Part shown: positions 44,842-53,903 of the stretch, piece after piece
How positions within the stretch are numbered: the stretch's first letter is position 1
Layout: each line of letters begins with the position of its first letter
NCBI RefSeq assembly: GCF_041538045.1
Contig: NZ_JBGOSE010000003.1
Span: forward strand, 248,001 to 312,000
From: Aliiglaciecola sp041538045
Lineage (GTDB): Bacteria > Pseudomonadota > Gammaproteobacteria > Enterobacterales > Alteromonadaceae
DNA length: 64,000 bases
Reading direction: 5' to 3'
Notes under the pieces: model-generated
Database searches by the model: none
Told to the model about the DNA's origin: nothing
What the model saw: the letters and a program-made list of their open reading frames with translations, nothing else
Made by a program: the position numbers and the translations under genes

Positions 44842-46233
44842 TCATATCCGCTTTAAGCTAAAAGATTGACCGGTTGCGCCATTCAACAAGTTTTGACTAG
44901 CTAGCATAACAGCCAAAGGGCCAACATCGTCTGGTTCTTTCCAAAAGCTTCCTTCCGCTGTGGGGTTCATTTGCGTTTTAACTGGGCCAGGGACTAACTC
45001 ATTGACATTTATGTTATATTTAATCAACTCCATTGCTAATGATTTAGTGAATATCCAATTTACAGCTTTAGCTGAAGCGTAAGATGACGAGCCAGCAGAC
45101 CCAACATGCCCGATACCTGAACCTATAGTAATAATATTTCCACCTTTACTTTTTAGATACTCAATTGCTACTTTACAGGTATTGAAGGTACATTTAACAT
45201 TCGATTCTAATGGTAAAAACCAAGATTCAGCTGATAAATTTTCTACTGTGTCTTTTGCCTCATTAATGCCAGCATTGGCAAACACTATATTAATTTGTCC
45301 GAAAGACAAACTCACATCATAAAATGCTTTTTCGACGCTCGAATAATCACTTGCATCAACTTTCAATGCTAATACATTGTTTTCTCCATAAACATAGTGA
45401 AACTCTTGTAAAGTCAAATTTAAAGAATGTGCGTCTCTTCCTAAAATCGCAACTTTACAACCACTTTCCAGCAAGTGCTTACAAATTGCTTTTCCGATCC
45501 CCTTACTTCCGCCAGTTACTACTGCTACTAAATTGTGTAGTGGAGAGTTTCTTAAGGATTTAATTGGGTAGTCAAATATCTCATCTTCAGTTGCCAATTC
45601 TGGTGGGATAACGGTGTTACTAACGCACAAACGCGCTACCATTGAACACCGTTTAACGTTACTCCCTAATGCCGGTAAACTTCGATGTGACAACCCCGAA
45701 TGAAATAACATAAACTCACCACGCTTTAATGGGATGGTGATACGTTTTTCAATTAAGTCCGCAGGAACATTCAAAAAATGTTGATTTAATGGACGCTTAT
45801 GATATGGACGAGTGTCTCTGGTATAACCTTCTTGCTGTAAATGAGAGCCTGGAATAAACTCCATAATTCCAGACGCTTCATCGATATCAGTCAAAGCGAT
45901 TAAAATCGAAAAGTGATTGGTTAAATTACTGAAATCTATATCATCATCAGCATTTTCAAAGTGCCTATCGTGATGCCATTTAACTTCACCTGAACCATCT
46001 GTTTTTTTAAAGCAGTTCGTTCGCCAAACTTTCAGATTATCCCCAAACGACTCTTGAATCTTAGCAGAGATGGTATTTTCAGAAATTAATTTTTGACAGT
46101 TTTCGTTTTCAATATGTAAATTCTTGAATGCCTCACCAATTCCATCAAGCTCAGTAATCATTTTACTTAGGAGCATGTCATTTTCTATCGAAAACGGTCC
46201 AATAAAACCGTCTTTAGCGAGTTTATTTTGCAT
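44842..46233 (-). CDS. Fusion of PhyH-type Fe(II)/2-oxoglutarate dioxygenase and short-chain dehydrogenase
   Basis: 463 residues. Residues about 1-225 are a phytanoyl-CoA-dioxygenase-like domain: WHHDRHF gives the H-x-D iron ligands near residue 90 and SGLSHRSLPALG the distal His and the 2-oxoglutarate Arg. Residues about 235-463 are a classical SDR: VTGGSKGIGKAI, ANAGINE, catalytic Ser then SYASAKA (Y-x3-K) and a GPVKTQMN tail. Both active sites look complete. This suggests hydroxylation and oxidation of the same carbon of a sugar or lipid intermediate. The substrate is unknown. It is followed by an AT-rich gap, and gmd lies just upstream. Confidence 0.85.
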   Translation of the reverse strand: MQNKLAKDGFIGPFSIENDMLLSKMITELDGIGEAFKNLHIENENCQKLISENTISAKIQESFGDNLKVWRTNCFKKTDGSGEVKWHHDRHFENADDDIDFSNLTNHFSILIALTDIDEASGIMEFIPGSHLQQEGYTRDTRPYHKRPLNQHFLNVPADLIEKRITIPLKRGEFMLFHSGLSHRSLPALGSNVKRCSMVARLCVSNTVIPPELATEDEIFDYPIKSLRNSPLHNLVAVVTGGSKGIGKAICKHLLESGCKVAILGRDAHSLNLTLQEFHYVYGENNVLALKVDASDYSSVEKAFYDVSLSFGQINIVFANAGINEAKDTVENLSAESWFLPLESNVKCTFNTCKVAIEYLKSKGGNIITIGSGIGHVGSAGSSSYASAKAVNWIFTKSLAMELIKYNINVNELVPGPVKTQMNPTAEGSFWKEPDDVGPLAVMLASQNLLNGATGQSFSLKRI

Positions 46234-46322
46234 TGGCGCCTCAAAAATTAGTGCTAGGTAACCCTAAGTCTTCGAGGTTACCTCCGCCACTATTTAACTA
46301 ACCGAATTCTATAACACACACG

Positions 46323-47438
46323 CTACTCTCTGGAAACGGCCATTGAATAACCATGTTCTTTCAACAAAGCGTGTTGCTTAGCTTTGTCCAAATCACTGCG
46401 AACCATTTCAGCACACATTTCTTCTACTGTGATCTCTGGTACCCAGCCAAGCTTTTCTTTGGCTTTTGAAGGGTCGCCTAACAAGGTTTCTACTTCTGCA
46501 GGACGGAAATAACGTGGGTCAACTTTAACAATTACATCACCAACGCTTACGCCTGGGGCATCATCACCACTAACGGCTGTTACCGTAGCAACTTCATCTA
46601 CACCTTCACCGCTAAATTCAAGGGTAATACCCGCTTCTGCTGCAGACATACGCACGAATTCACGTACAGAAATTTGTTTACCGGTAGCGATAACAAAATC
46701 TTCTGGCTTGTCTTGTTGCAACATCATCCATTGCATACGAACGTAGTCTTTTGCATGACCCCAGTCACGTAATGCATCCATATTTCCTAGGAACAAACAC
46801 TTTTCTAAACCTTGGGCAATATTGGCGATAGCACGGGTAATTTTACGTGTTACGAAGGTTTCACCACGGCGCGGAGACTCATGGTTAAACAAAATACCGT
46901 TACACGCATAAATACCATAAGATTCACGGTAGTTTACTGCTATCCAGTAAGCGTACATTTTAGCCACGGCATAAGGAGAACGTGGGTGGAATGGTGTGGT
47001 TTCTTTTTGTGGAATTTCTTGTACTTCACCGTACAGCTCTGAGGTAGAGGCTTGGTAAAATTTAGTTTTCTTTTCTAACCCTAAGAAGCGAATGGCTTCT
47101 AACAGACGCAAGGTACCTAAAGCATCTACATCTGCAGTATATTCTGGTGCTTCAAATGAAACAGCAACGTGAGACTGTGCGCCTAAGTTGTACACTTCAT
47201 CAGGTTCAACTTCACGCATGATACGGATTAAGTTAGACGAATCAGATAAGTCGCCGTAATGTAACTTAAAGTTAGCATTTTCAACATGTGGATCTTCATA
47301 AATGTGATCTACACGCTGAGTATTAAACAATGAAGCACGACGTTTGATACCGTGAACTTCATAACCTTTTTCTAATAATAGCTCGGCTAAATAAGAGCCA
47401 TCTTGCCCGGTTACACCGGTAATTAATGCTTTTTTCAT
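46323..47438 (-). CDS. gmd: GDP-mannose 4,6-dehydratase
   Basis: 371 residues, colinear with E. coli Gmd (373). Rossmann TGVTGQDGSYLAELLL, the RR-x-S region KRRASLFNT, catalytic STSELYGEVQE with Y-x3-K in SPYAVAKMYAYW, the NHESPRRGETFV loop and DPRYFRPAEVETLLGDP. It makes GDP-4-keto-6-deoxymannose. No fcl (fucose synthase), rmd or per gene is recognisable in the window, so the final GDP-sugar is open; base composition is less AT-rich than its neighbours, in keeping with a conserved enzyme. Confidence 0.96.
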   Translation of the reverse strand: MKKALITGVTGQDGSYLAELLLEKGYEVHGIKRRASLFNTQRVDHIYEDPHVENANFKLHYGDLSDSSNLIRIMREVEPDEVYNLGAQSHVAVSFEAPEYTADVDALGTLRLLEAIRFLGLEKKTKFYQASTSELYGEVQEIPQKETTPFHPRSPYAVAKMYAYWIAVNYRESYGIYACNGILFNHESPRRGETFVTRKITRAIANIAQGLEKCLFLGNMDALRDWGHAKDYVRMQWMMLQQDKPEDFVIATGKQISVREFVRMSAAEAGITLEFSGEGVDEVATVTAVSGDDAPGVSVGDVIVKVDPRYFRPAEVETLLGDPSKAKEKLGWVPEITVEEMCAEMVRSDLDKAKQHALLKEHGYSMAVSRE

Positions 47439-47447
47439 AATTCAACT

Positions 47448-48104
47448 CTATATTGGTGATAACGATTCTAAAGATGGTCGAACAATTATCGCATTTTTAT
47501 CACAATACTGTTCCCAGCCTTTAAATTCCGTCCAATAATTTACGAAGACAAAATCTAAATTCGCCTGTTTTGATGCAACATGATCATATTTACTATCGCC
47601 TAAAAAAAGTGCAGGCTGTAGGATGTTCCCATTAGAAATCTCTCGCTCTAAGATAGTATCTTTACTATCGGGACTTCCAAAAATTCCTCCGTCAAATAGT
47701 TCGAAAAGACCCCGAGAAGAAAAAACATCTCGCAACTCTTTTTGATCTCCTCCTGAAGCCACTAGCCATCTTGCTTTACTAGTTTTTTGACGCAATGCCG
47801 CTAATCCATTGACAATCTCACACTTCATCAATCCATCTAAAACGAACTTAGCATAATTATCCAACAACTCTTGCTGTCGAATAGGTTTATCTTCGCTCTC
47901 AAAGGACTCGATAAACCACTCAAACTTTTTGTAACGTGAAATACCACCTCTGGCAACATGGTATTCAACTAACTTGTTAGCTGCCTCCTCTCCATACGGT
48001 AGAGCGGCCAAATAAAACGCTTGAGTTTTGACCTTATTGGAGTTCAAAATCACACCATCACAATCAAATATTATTGTTTTATATTCAGATAATGGTAGTT
48101 TCAT
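47448..48104 (-). CDS. HAD-superfamily (subfamily IA) phosphatase
   Basis: 218 residues. Motif I FDCDGVILNSN with the nucleophile Asp, a helical cap, motif II ASGG, motif III Lys region and motif IV LFLGDSKYDHVAS. The four-base overlap (ATGA) with the cytidylyltransferase start shows co-translation. In this context it probably removes the phosphate from a ulosonate 8- or 9-phosphate-like intermediate before CMP activation, as KdsC or NeuB-pathway phosphatases do. Substrate is inferred only. Confidence 0.82.
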   Translation of the reverse strand: MKLPLSEYKTIIFDCDGVILNSNKVKTQAFYLAALPYGEEAANKLVEYHVARGGISRYKKFEWFIESFESEDKPIRQQELLDNYAKFVLDGLMKCEIVNGLAALRQKTSKARWLVASGGDQKELRDVFSSRGLFELFDGGIFGSPDSKDTILEREISNGNILQPALFLGDSKYDHVASKQANLDFVFVNYWTEFKGWEQYCDKNAIIVRPSLESLSPI

Positions 48105-48841
48105 AATTTGTGCAACACTTGTAATGCTTTTTCAACAGGTGCCACATCTTCAGGTACGTCCACAGCTAAACTTCCCGGTGTAGTTTCATACATCTGAATG
48201 CGCTTACCAAACTCTAGGAATCGTAAAATTTCAATATCTTCACTAAACTCCAATTCACTTTTTCTTCCAAAAGATTGATACATTTTAAGCTCTTCAGCAC
48301 TAAAGGCATAAATACAAACTTGTTTTTTATAACCTTTAGGAGCATTTTGTGGGTCTTTGAAGCCAGGTAATGCACACCTAGACATATAAATTAATACATC
48401 ATTTTCAGTTGTAATAACCTTAGGAATATTAACACTAGTTGGATCTTCGTCTTCTGACAACCAACAATATCCATTGATAATTGAAGACATGTCATTGATT
48501 TTTGCATCAATAGCTTTTTGGATATCACTAGGATTAACTAAGGGTTCATCCCCTTGAACATTAATATAGATATCAGCATTAATCTGTTTAGCAGCCTCGG
48601 CAAGTCTATCCGTTCCCGTTAAGCATTTATCCGAAGTCATCACGAAATTATATCCTGCTTGCTCAACAACGTCGGAAATTCGCGAATCCTCGGTCGCAAT
48701 GTAAACATTTTCTTTACCCACAGCTTCACTAGCCAGCTCAGCAACCCAAATGATCATTGGTTTGCCAAGCAGAGGGACAAGTGGTTTACCCGGATAGCGA
48801 CTTGAAGAATATCGTGCAGGAATTAATACAACAGTTTTCAT
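48101..48841 (-). CDS. KdsB-like CMP-sugar synthetase (cytidylyltransferase)
   Basis: 246 residues. IPARYSSSRYPGKPL at the N-terminus, the CTP-binding and metal motifs INVQGDEPLV, and C-terminal ETTPGSLAVDVPEDV match 3-deoxy-manno-octulosonate cytidylyltransferases. It differs from housekeeping KdsB in lying among an aldolase and a HAD gene, so it may activate a Kdo-like ulosonic acid other than Kdo. Its start overlaps the aldolase stop by one base. Confidence 0.85.
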   Translation of the reverse strand: MKTVVLIPARYSSSRYPGKPLVPLLGKPMIIWVAELASEAVGKENVYIATEDSRISDVVEQAGYNFVMTSDKCLTGTDRLAEAAKQINADIYINVQGDEPLVNPSDIQKAIDAKINDMSSIINGYCWLSEDEDPTSVNIPKVITTENDVLIYMSRCALPGFKDPQNAPKGYKKQVCIYAFSAEELKMYQSFGRKSELEFSEDIEILRFLEFGKRIQMYETTPGSLAVDVPEDVAPVEKALQVLHKL

Positions 48842-50445
48842 TATGACTCCTGCATCGCATAAATTGACGATGTAGGGATGCGATAAGTTGTTGGTGTAAC
48901 GGACATAACTTCAATATTTTGAGTTTTATTGAAAAGATCTAAAGTATTTTGCATTTCTTCACTTCTAGGATCTCCTGCACCGTAACCATCAAATCCGGCT
49001 AAGTAAATACAGTTAGCATTGCCGCTACTTGAAATGGCTAGAGCATAGCTTATAACCAGTGAGTTAGGTAACACTGCGGCTAACTTTCCTGATTCAAATG
49101 ATGAAGGTTGTACTGTTAGACCAAAATCTAACAATTTCTTTCCATTAAGAGATTGTAAAACATCTAGCGGTAACATAGATGCTGGTGTAATCAAAGGTTG
49201 TGGTAATTCAACATGCGCAGCACAATCCGCTAACAATCTAACTGGATGGCATGCAACTCTGTAGTCAATTAGTTCTTGAGAAACTGAAGATTGTGTATTC
49301 AATGCGATGACCACTGGCTTTTCCGTCTTAATAAAACTTTCTATTGCAAGTTTATGGGCTGCAACACCAGGACCAGCACCTAATATAAGTACACTTTTTC
49401 CAGAAAGTACAGATTTTGGTTCCCAACTGCCTTTGCAGTTGCCTTGATAAAAGTGTCTAGACGCATCAAGTGTATTAGCACTAAACTTTTTACCGCCTTC
49501 AACTTTTAAATGATTAATTGCTGCTAAAATATCTTCTTCGTCATATCGTGAGTCACTCAACATTTCTTGAATGTAGGTTGGGTGAATTCCATATTTACCC
49601 GAAAGATAATAATATGGATTTGAGCCCCACCCACATTTATTTTTCATTGGCTGGAAGAATTGAGCAATGATCCCCATCAAAGGAACCATATCAATAGTTT
49701 GATTTCTCTTATCCGCAATTTCAATAACTAACTCTTCAGTGCGCGCATTACCTGGACCTCTTCCCATACCGGTAACAGTGGCATCTAACCAAGTAACACC
49801 ATCGTCAATAGCTTGTACGGTATTTTGTAGCGCCAAGCCCATGTTGTCATGGGTATGTATCCCCATGGCACCTTTCCAATATTTACGTAACCAGCTAATA
49901 ATTTTACTCGTTTGAGAGGGATTCATACTCCCCATGCTATCCGCAAAATACAAAGCATCAATGGGATATTTTGCAGCTTCTAATGCCAAATCTTCGACTT
50001 CCTCTTGAGACCGATCGGCTATTTGCATCAAGTTAAAGCCTACAAGATACCCTCGTTCTTTTAACCAAGTACAAGCAGGTAAGGCATTTACAAATTCGTG
50101 AACATGGCAAGCAATACGAACGACGTTGACTCTTGAATGTTCTGCGTTGTTCGGAAACAACTTAGATAACACCTCATTTTGATCTACATCTCCGACTATT
50201 TCTGTTGCATTTATCATTACCGCAACTTTCAATTCACTTGGTACATTAAGCGAATCAATATAACTATCAGTTGTAAATGCATTCGCTCCTTTAAAGCCTT
50301 TGTTTATCAGTGAGCGAAGACCCAATTCAACAATATCCACCCCAGCCGCAGTCATTGCGCTTAAGTAGTTATTTGTAAGTTCGAGGGGAAAGTCCCACGA
50401 GTTGTAATATCCACCGTCACGCAGTGTGCAGTCTAAAATATACAT
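48841..50445 (-). CDS. DRE-TIM metallolyase (aldolase) fused to a Rossmann-like C-terminal domain
   Basis: 534 residues. Residues about 1-320 form an HMG-CoA-lyase/4-hydroxy-2-oxovalerate-aldolase-type barrel: DCTLRDGGYYNSW at the start (metal Asp, catalytic Arg), FADSMGSMNP, and GIHTHDNMGLALQN with the H-x-H metal ligands. Residues about 345-534 begin with LILGAGPGVAAHK and end with YLAGFDGYGAGDPR, resembling the MptE/DUF115-like fold. The barrel could join pyruvate to a sugar aldehyde to give a 2-keto-3-deoxy acid, fitting the cytidylyltransferase and HAD genes that follow. This reaction is inferred. The fusion is unusual. Confidence 0.8.
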   Translation of the reverse strand: MYILDCTLRDGGYYNSWDFPLELTNNYLSAMTAAGVDIVELGLRSLINKGFKGANAFTTDSYIDSLNVPSELKVAVMINATEIVGDVDQNEVLSKLFPNNAEHSRVNVVRIACHVHEFVNALPACTWLKERGYLVGFNLMQIADRSQEEVEDLALEAAKYPIDALYFADSMGSMNPSQTSKIISWLRKYWKGAMGIHTHDNMGLALQNTVQAIDDGVTWLDATVTGMGRGPGNARTEELVIEIADKRNQTIDMVPLMGIIAQFFQPMKNKCGWGSNPYYYLSGKYGIHPTYIQEMLSDSRYDEEDILAAINHLKVEGGKKFSANTLDASRHFYQGNCKGSWEPKSVLSGKSVLILGAGPGVAAHKLAIESFIKTEKPVVIALNTQSSVSQELIDYRVACHPVRLLADCAAHVELPQPLITPASMLPLDVLQSLNGKKLLDFGLTVQPSSFESGKLAAVLPNSLVISYALAISSSGNANCIYLAGFDGYGAGDPRSEEMQNTLDLFNKTQNIEVMSVTPTTYRIPTSSIYAMQES

Positions 50446-50449
50446 ATTA

Positions 50450-52078
50450 TTATAACCTCTTGAATTCTTGAATATTAAGCTTTATTAATTCGTTTTCGAC
50501 CCTAGCAATTAAATTGCTTCTTCTGCTAGTTCTTACTTTAGAAACATTGCCAAAATTACTGATGTTAATATCAGTAATCATATCACTCACTAACACATCG
50601 CCTGCGTGCTTAATTAATTCAAAATCGTCAAGAAGATTTAAATTTTCGCAATTAAAATTTTTCTCTAATTCCTTAAAAGAAAAATAGTAACAATTTGCAA
50701 TGTTTTCTAGAGGTTTATGAACTAACATTTTTGATTTATGTAACCACTTTTCAGATCCAACAAAAATAATTGTAGGATTTGTTGATATTCTTTTTTTAAC
50801 TGTTGCCACTAACCAATTTATACGTTTTTGGAAAGGTAAAACTCCTATAATCTCAAACACGCTTTTTCTACAACATACAAAAGTCGCTTTTTTCAATTCA
50901 AAAATATTTTTTATATTGTCATTGTAAGTTTTTAGTGAGTTACTTCCTGTTTTTGCAAAATATTTCTCAGAAATTGCTTTAAAGTGCTCTTTGCTTTTTG
51001 ACTTATTTTCTAAAATAGCTCTCGACATACTATCGAAGTTTTCAAATTGCATTTTTTGAGGTAAATGAATTGCAGGTGCACCTGAATTAAATTGCACCAC
51101 AGGTAATCCAACAGCTAACGCTTCGAAAATCATTGTAGTGGTATGCCCTATAATAATTAGAGACTGAGTTATATCTAAATTATTGTGAACTGTGCAATTC
51201 TCAACACCAGTCCAGTCATACTTTTCAAAAGGCTTACCGGGATGACACCGAAGGTTTAAATCCAATTTATTTTGTTCGCAAAAACTCACGACTAACTTCA
51301 ATAAAGAATCATTTTCCGAACTAAATAATGGCTGATCAAAAATTAAAGTTACGTATTTATTTTTACAAACATTTTTATCGAAGTTAACTGAAATATTCGG
51401 TTTACCGCAGAGTAATACTTTTTTGTTAGGATGGTACTTTCGAATAAGTTTCTGAGTATTCTCCCCCCAAGCTAAGAAGTATTCAGAAACACAACTTTCA
51501 TAGTTAACTCTATTTATTGTTTCGATTTTATCATACTCAACATAAAGGCCATGCTGTAAAGTTATCGTCAACTTCCCAACGTTTTTAGAGACTAGCGAAA
51601 ATAAGTATTCAATAGGCTGATGGTCTGAGAAAAAGACTACTGTTTTAAACTTCAATTTTAAAAGCTGTTCAACTAAATACAGATTTAAAACTAATCTTAA
51701 TAAAATACAGCTATCAATTATATCTCCTGATAAACCCGAATGCTTTTTAATAGTATCGCCATGTTGGAGAAAATAATTTAACGTATCAAAATTAAACGTT
51801 CTTTCGATACTATATAACTCTGAAATCATGAGCTTACGTTTAGAATCAAGTGAATTAAAAACACTGTCGAAATACTTTTTATAATCTGATCGTTGTAAAC
51901 TTCGAAAAAACAAAAAGTCATGATTTTCTTTATTATCAAACACAAAGCTATTTAATTTACAAAAAAACAACTCTCTATAACGTGTTCTTTCAATAATTAG
52001 TAACTCTTTTGATGTTTTAGTTTCCAAGATAGCTCTATCAAAAGAAACTAAATAATCTAATGGAGAATTATCAATCAT
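50450..52078 (-). CDS. GT-B surface-polysaccharide glycosyltransferase, candidate CMP-ulosonate transferase
   Basis: 542 residues from the ATG at 52078; a TTG three codons earlier is possible. The N-terminal 130 residues are helical. Then VVFFSDHQPIEYLF, TLQHGLYVEYD and the C-terminal HPGKPFEKYDW and GHTTTMIFEALAVGLPVVQF give a GT-B pattern like capsule Kdo-transferases and polysialyltransferases, which use CMP-sugars. Position directly before the aldolase gene, four bases apart, supports use of the product of that pathway. A last 120-residue domain is not recognised. Very AT-rich. Confidence 0.65.
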   Translation of the reverse strand: MIDNSPLDYLVSFDRAILETKTSKELLIIERTRYRELFFCKLNSFVFDNKENHDFLFFRSLQRSDYKKYFDSVFNSLDSKRKLMISELYSIERTFNFDTLNYFLQHGDTIKKHSGLSGDIIDSCILLRLVLNLYLVEQLLKLKFKTVVFFSDHQPIEYLFSLVSKNVGKLTITLQHGLYVEYDKIETINRVNYESCVSEYFLAWGENTQKLIRKYHPNKKVLLCGKPNISVNFDKNVCKNKYVTLIFDQPLFSSENDSLLKLVVSFCEQNKLDLNLRCHPGKPFEKYDWTGVENCTVHNNLDITQSLIIIGHTTTMIFEALAVGLPVVQFNSGAPAIHLPQKMQFENFDSMSRAILENKSKSKEHFKAISEKYFAKTGSNSLKTYNDNIKNIFELKKATFVCCRKSVFEIIGVLPFQKRINWLVATVKKRISTNPTIIFVGSEKWLHKSKMLVHKPLENIANCYYFSFKELEKNFNCENLNLLDDFELIKHAGDVLVSDMITDINISNFGNVSKVRTSRRSNLIARVENELIKLNIQEFKRL

Positions 52079-52892
52079 GAGCGTCAATCAACTTTTGGAT
52101 AGTATTTCTTTCATCTTCAAAATCAAGACTGTGGTAATCCCAATAACCAACAATCTTCTTATATTTTTCGTAATCTTGCTCGGGATATGATACTCCTTTC
52201 CACTTTTCTATTAATCGCAACCGATCTTTTTCTTTTTTATCATCATTATTTGTAGCTCTTATTTCTGGTGTAGCATCAAAATAGTGTTCAACAAATGAAG
52301 ACTTTGAAGCAATGCATTTATACCCTTTGTTTTTTAATTTCATCACTAAGTCTGTATCAGCGAAATAAAAATGGTAATCTTCATCTATATAGCCAACATC
52401 TTTAATAGCGCTATTTAAGTACAGCCCATGATTTACATATAAATTACCTATATTGACGGCCACAGCATATTTTTTTCTCACTGGATAATCTCTAAAATAA
52501 AAGGCAACGGCACCAACATTTATATTGTTTTCAAGAAGCTCATCAAATAAAAACACTCCATTATTTATCGCTCCTGGAATAATTAAGCTATCATCACTTA
52601 GCATACATATGTACTTTCCAGAGGCACATTTAAATGCTAAATTCATAAAGTAAGCCCATGGTTTCCTATCAATTGTTTTACCTAACCATTCACCTCTATT
52701 GTGTTGAACCAAAGTTATTATATCTTTTTGCTCTACTAACCATTCGACGGTTCCATCTGTTGAACCTCCATCTACAACAATTATTTCGAAGCTTTGGTTG
52801 CTTAATTCAGCTCTAACAGCTTCAATACATACTTCAATTAACTTTCTTCGATTGTAACTTCCTATCACTACCGAAATTTTAGGATATTTCAT
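52071..52892 (-). CDS. Family 2 glycosyltransferase
   Basis: 273 residues. SVVIGSYNRRKLIEVCIEAV, VDGGSTDGTVEWL, MLSDDS as metal site and FADTDLVMKLKNKGY on the acceptor side define a GT2. The 3' end overlaps the next gene by eight bases. Donor unknown. A start ATG lies 54 bp after the sulfotransferase stop. Confidence 0.87.
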   Translation of the reverse strand: MKYPKISVVIGSYNRRKLIEVCIEAVRAELSNQSFEIIVVDGGSTDGTVEWLVEQKDIITLVQHNRGEWLGKTIDRKPWAYFMNLAFKCASGKYICMLSDDSLIIPGAINNGVFLFDELLENNINVGAVAFYFRDYPVRKKYAVAVNIGNLYVNHGLYLNSAIKDVGYIDEDYHFYFADTDLVMKLKNKGYKCIASKSSFVEHYFDATPEIRATNNDDKKEKDRLRLIEKWKGVSYPEQDYEKYKKIVGYWDYHSLDFEDERNTIQKLIDAHD

Positions 52893-52946
52893 ATAAACCT
52901 TCTGATTTTCAACTTTGTAAACTGACCATAAATAATCGCTATACTT

Positions 52947-53903
52947 TTACGTAATTTTTTTATAATTTAATTTTTTAGCAAGCTTTCTGTAATAACTTGA
53001 ACTCTTAATTTCTTTGTAAAACTGCTTCGATAACTTTCGTCTCTCTCGCGGTTCAATCTTTACTCCCCGCCGACCACTATCTCCAGTCACTTTAAAAATA
53101 TCAAATATGTCATTAAACCTTTCGTTATAAGGTAATTCCAATAAGGTACAAATGTTTTCTAAGTGCTGTTCAGGGAGACTAACGAAATCTTCATACTTGG
53201 TAATATCTTCCGTCTTATAATGGCTAATGAATATAGAGAGCCTCTTACAATATTCATCAAAAGAATCTGGTGTAAATTGCACCCATTTATTGAGTTTTAG
53301 TGAATGATAAGAGTCGACCGGATCTCTCACTGTGACAATGTGTTTTAACTCGAAATGCTCTTTCAAACACTCATTTACTGTTGACTGAGTATTTGCGGCT
53401 CCTCCTAAACAATAATCCATATGCGTATGTTCTCGGATTACTAAAATACCACCTCGCTCTCTTATAAATTTTTCTGTATCAATAACGTTTCTAATAAAAA
53501 GCTTCACTGCTAATTCATCAGCATCGGGAACATTTGCATATCGTGCTAGTGTAGTTATATCTGTAGGGCAGTACTTCAATTCATTATGCAGATGATTTTT
53601 AGAAAGCGGATGAACTTCACTTAGGACGTAAACATTTGGTAATGCAGACAAACACTTAGATATCAATGTACCGCCACTACATGCGAAATGGTGAATTACT
53701 CGAAGTAATGGTTTCTTTTTAACTTCTTCTTCGTCACAAATCCGAGCACATCTTGACAACAAACTTTTCGTTTCTTTATCTTGGAAATTAAGATTATTTA
53801 ATTTTTTACTTTTTTTAATAAAATCAGTGGTAGGGCTAGTTTCAATTAACTGAGAAATAGAATCTAGCTCATTTTTAAATTTTACAAGCTTTTTAAAGTT
53901 CAT
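52947..53903 (-). CDS. Sulfotransferase family protein
   Basis: About 318 residues from the ATG at 53903; a GTG 15 bases upstream is possible. HHFACSGGTLISKCLS is the 5'-phosphosulfate-binding loop, IVTVRDPVDSYHSL the 3'-phosphate motif and GDSGRRG a late PAPS contact. It is unlike the sulfotransferase at 27712 in length and motif form, so two different positions may be sulfated. The gene starts inside the 3' end of the coiled-coil gene, suggesting coupled translation. Confidence 0.8.
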   Translation of the reverse strand: MNFKKLVKFKNELDSISQLIETSPTTDFIKKSKKLNNLNFQDKETKSLLSRCARICDEEEVKKKPLLRVIHHFACSGGTLISKCLSALPNVYVLSEVHPLSKNHLHNELKYCPTDITTLARYANVPDADELAVKLFIRNVIDTEKFIRERGGILVIREHTHMDYCLGGAANTQSTVNECLKEHFELKHIVTVRDPVDSYHSLKLNKWVQFTPDSFDEYCKRLSIFISHYKTEDITKYEDFVSLPEQHLENICTLLELPYNERFNDIFDIFKVTGDSGRRGVKIEPRERRKLSKQFYKEIKSSSYYRKLAKKLNYKKIT

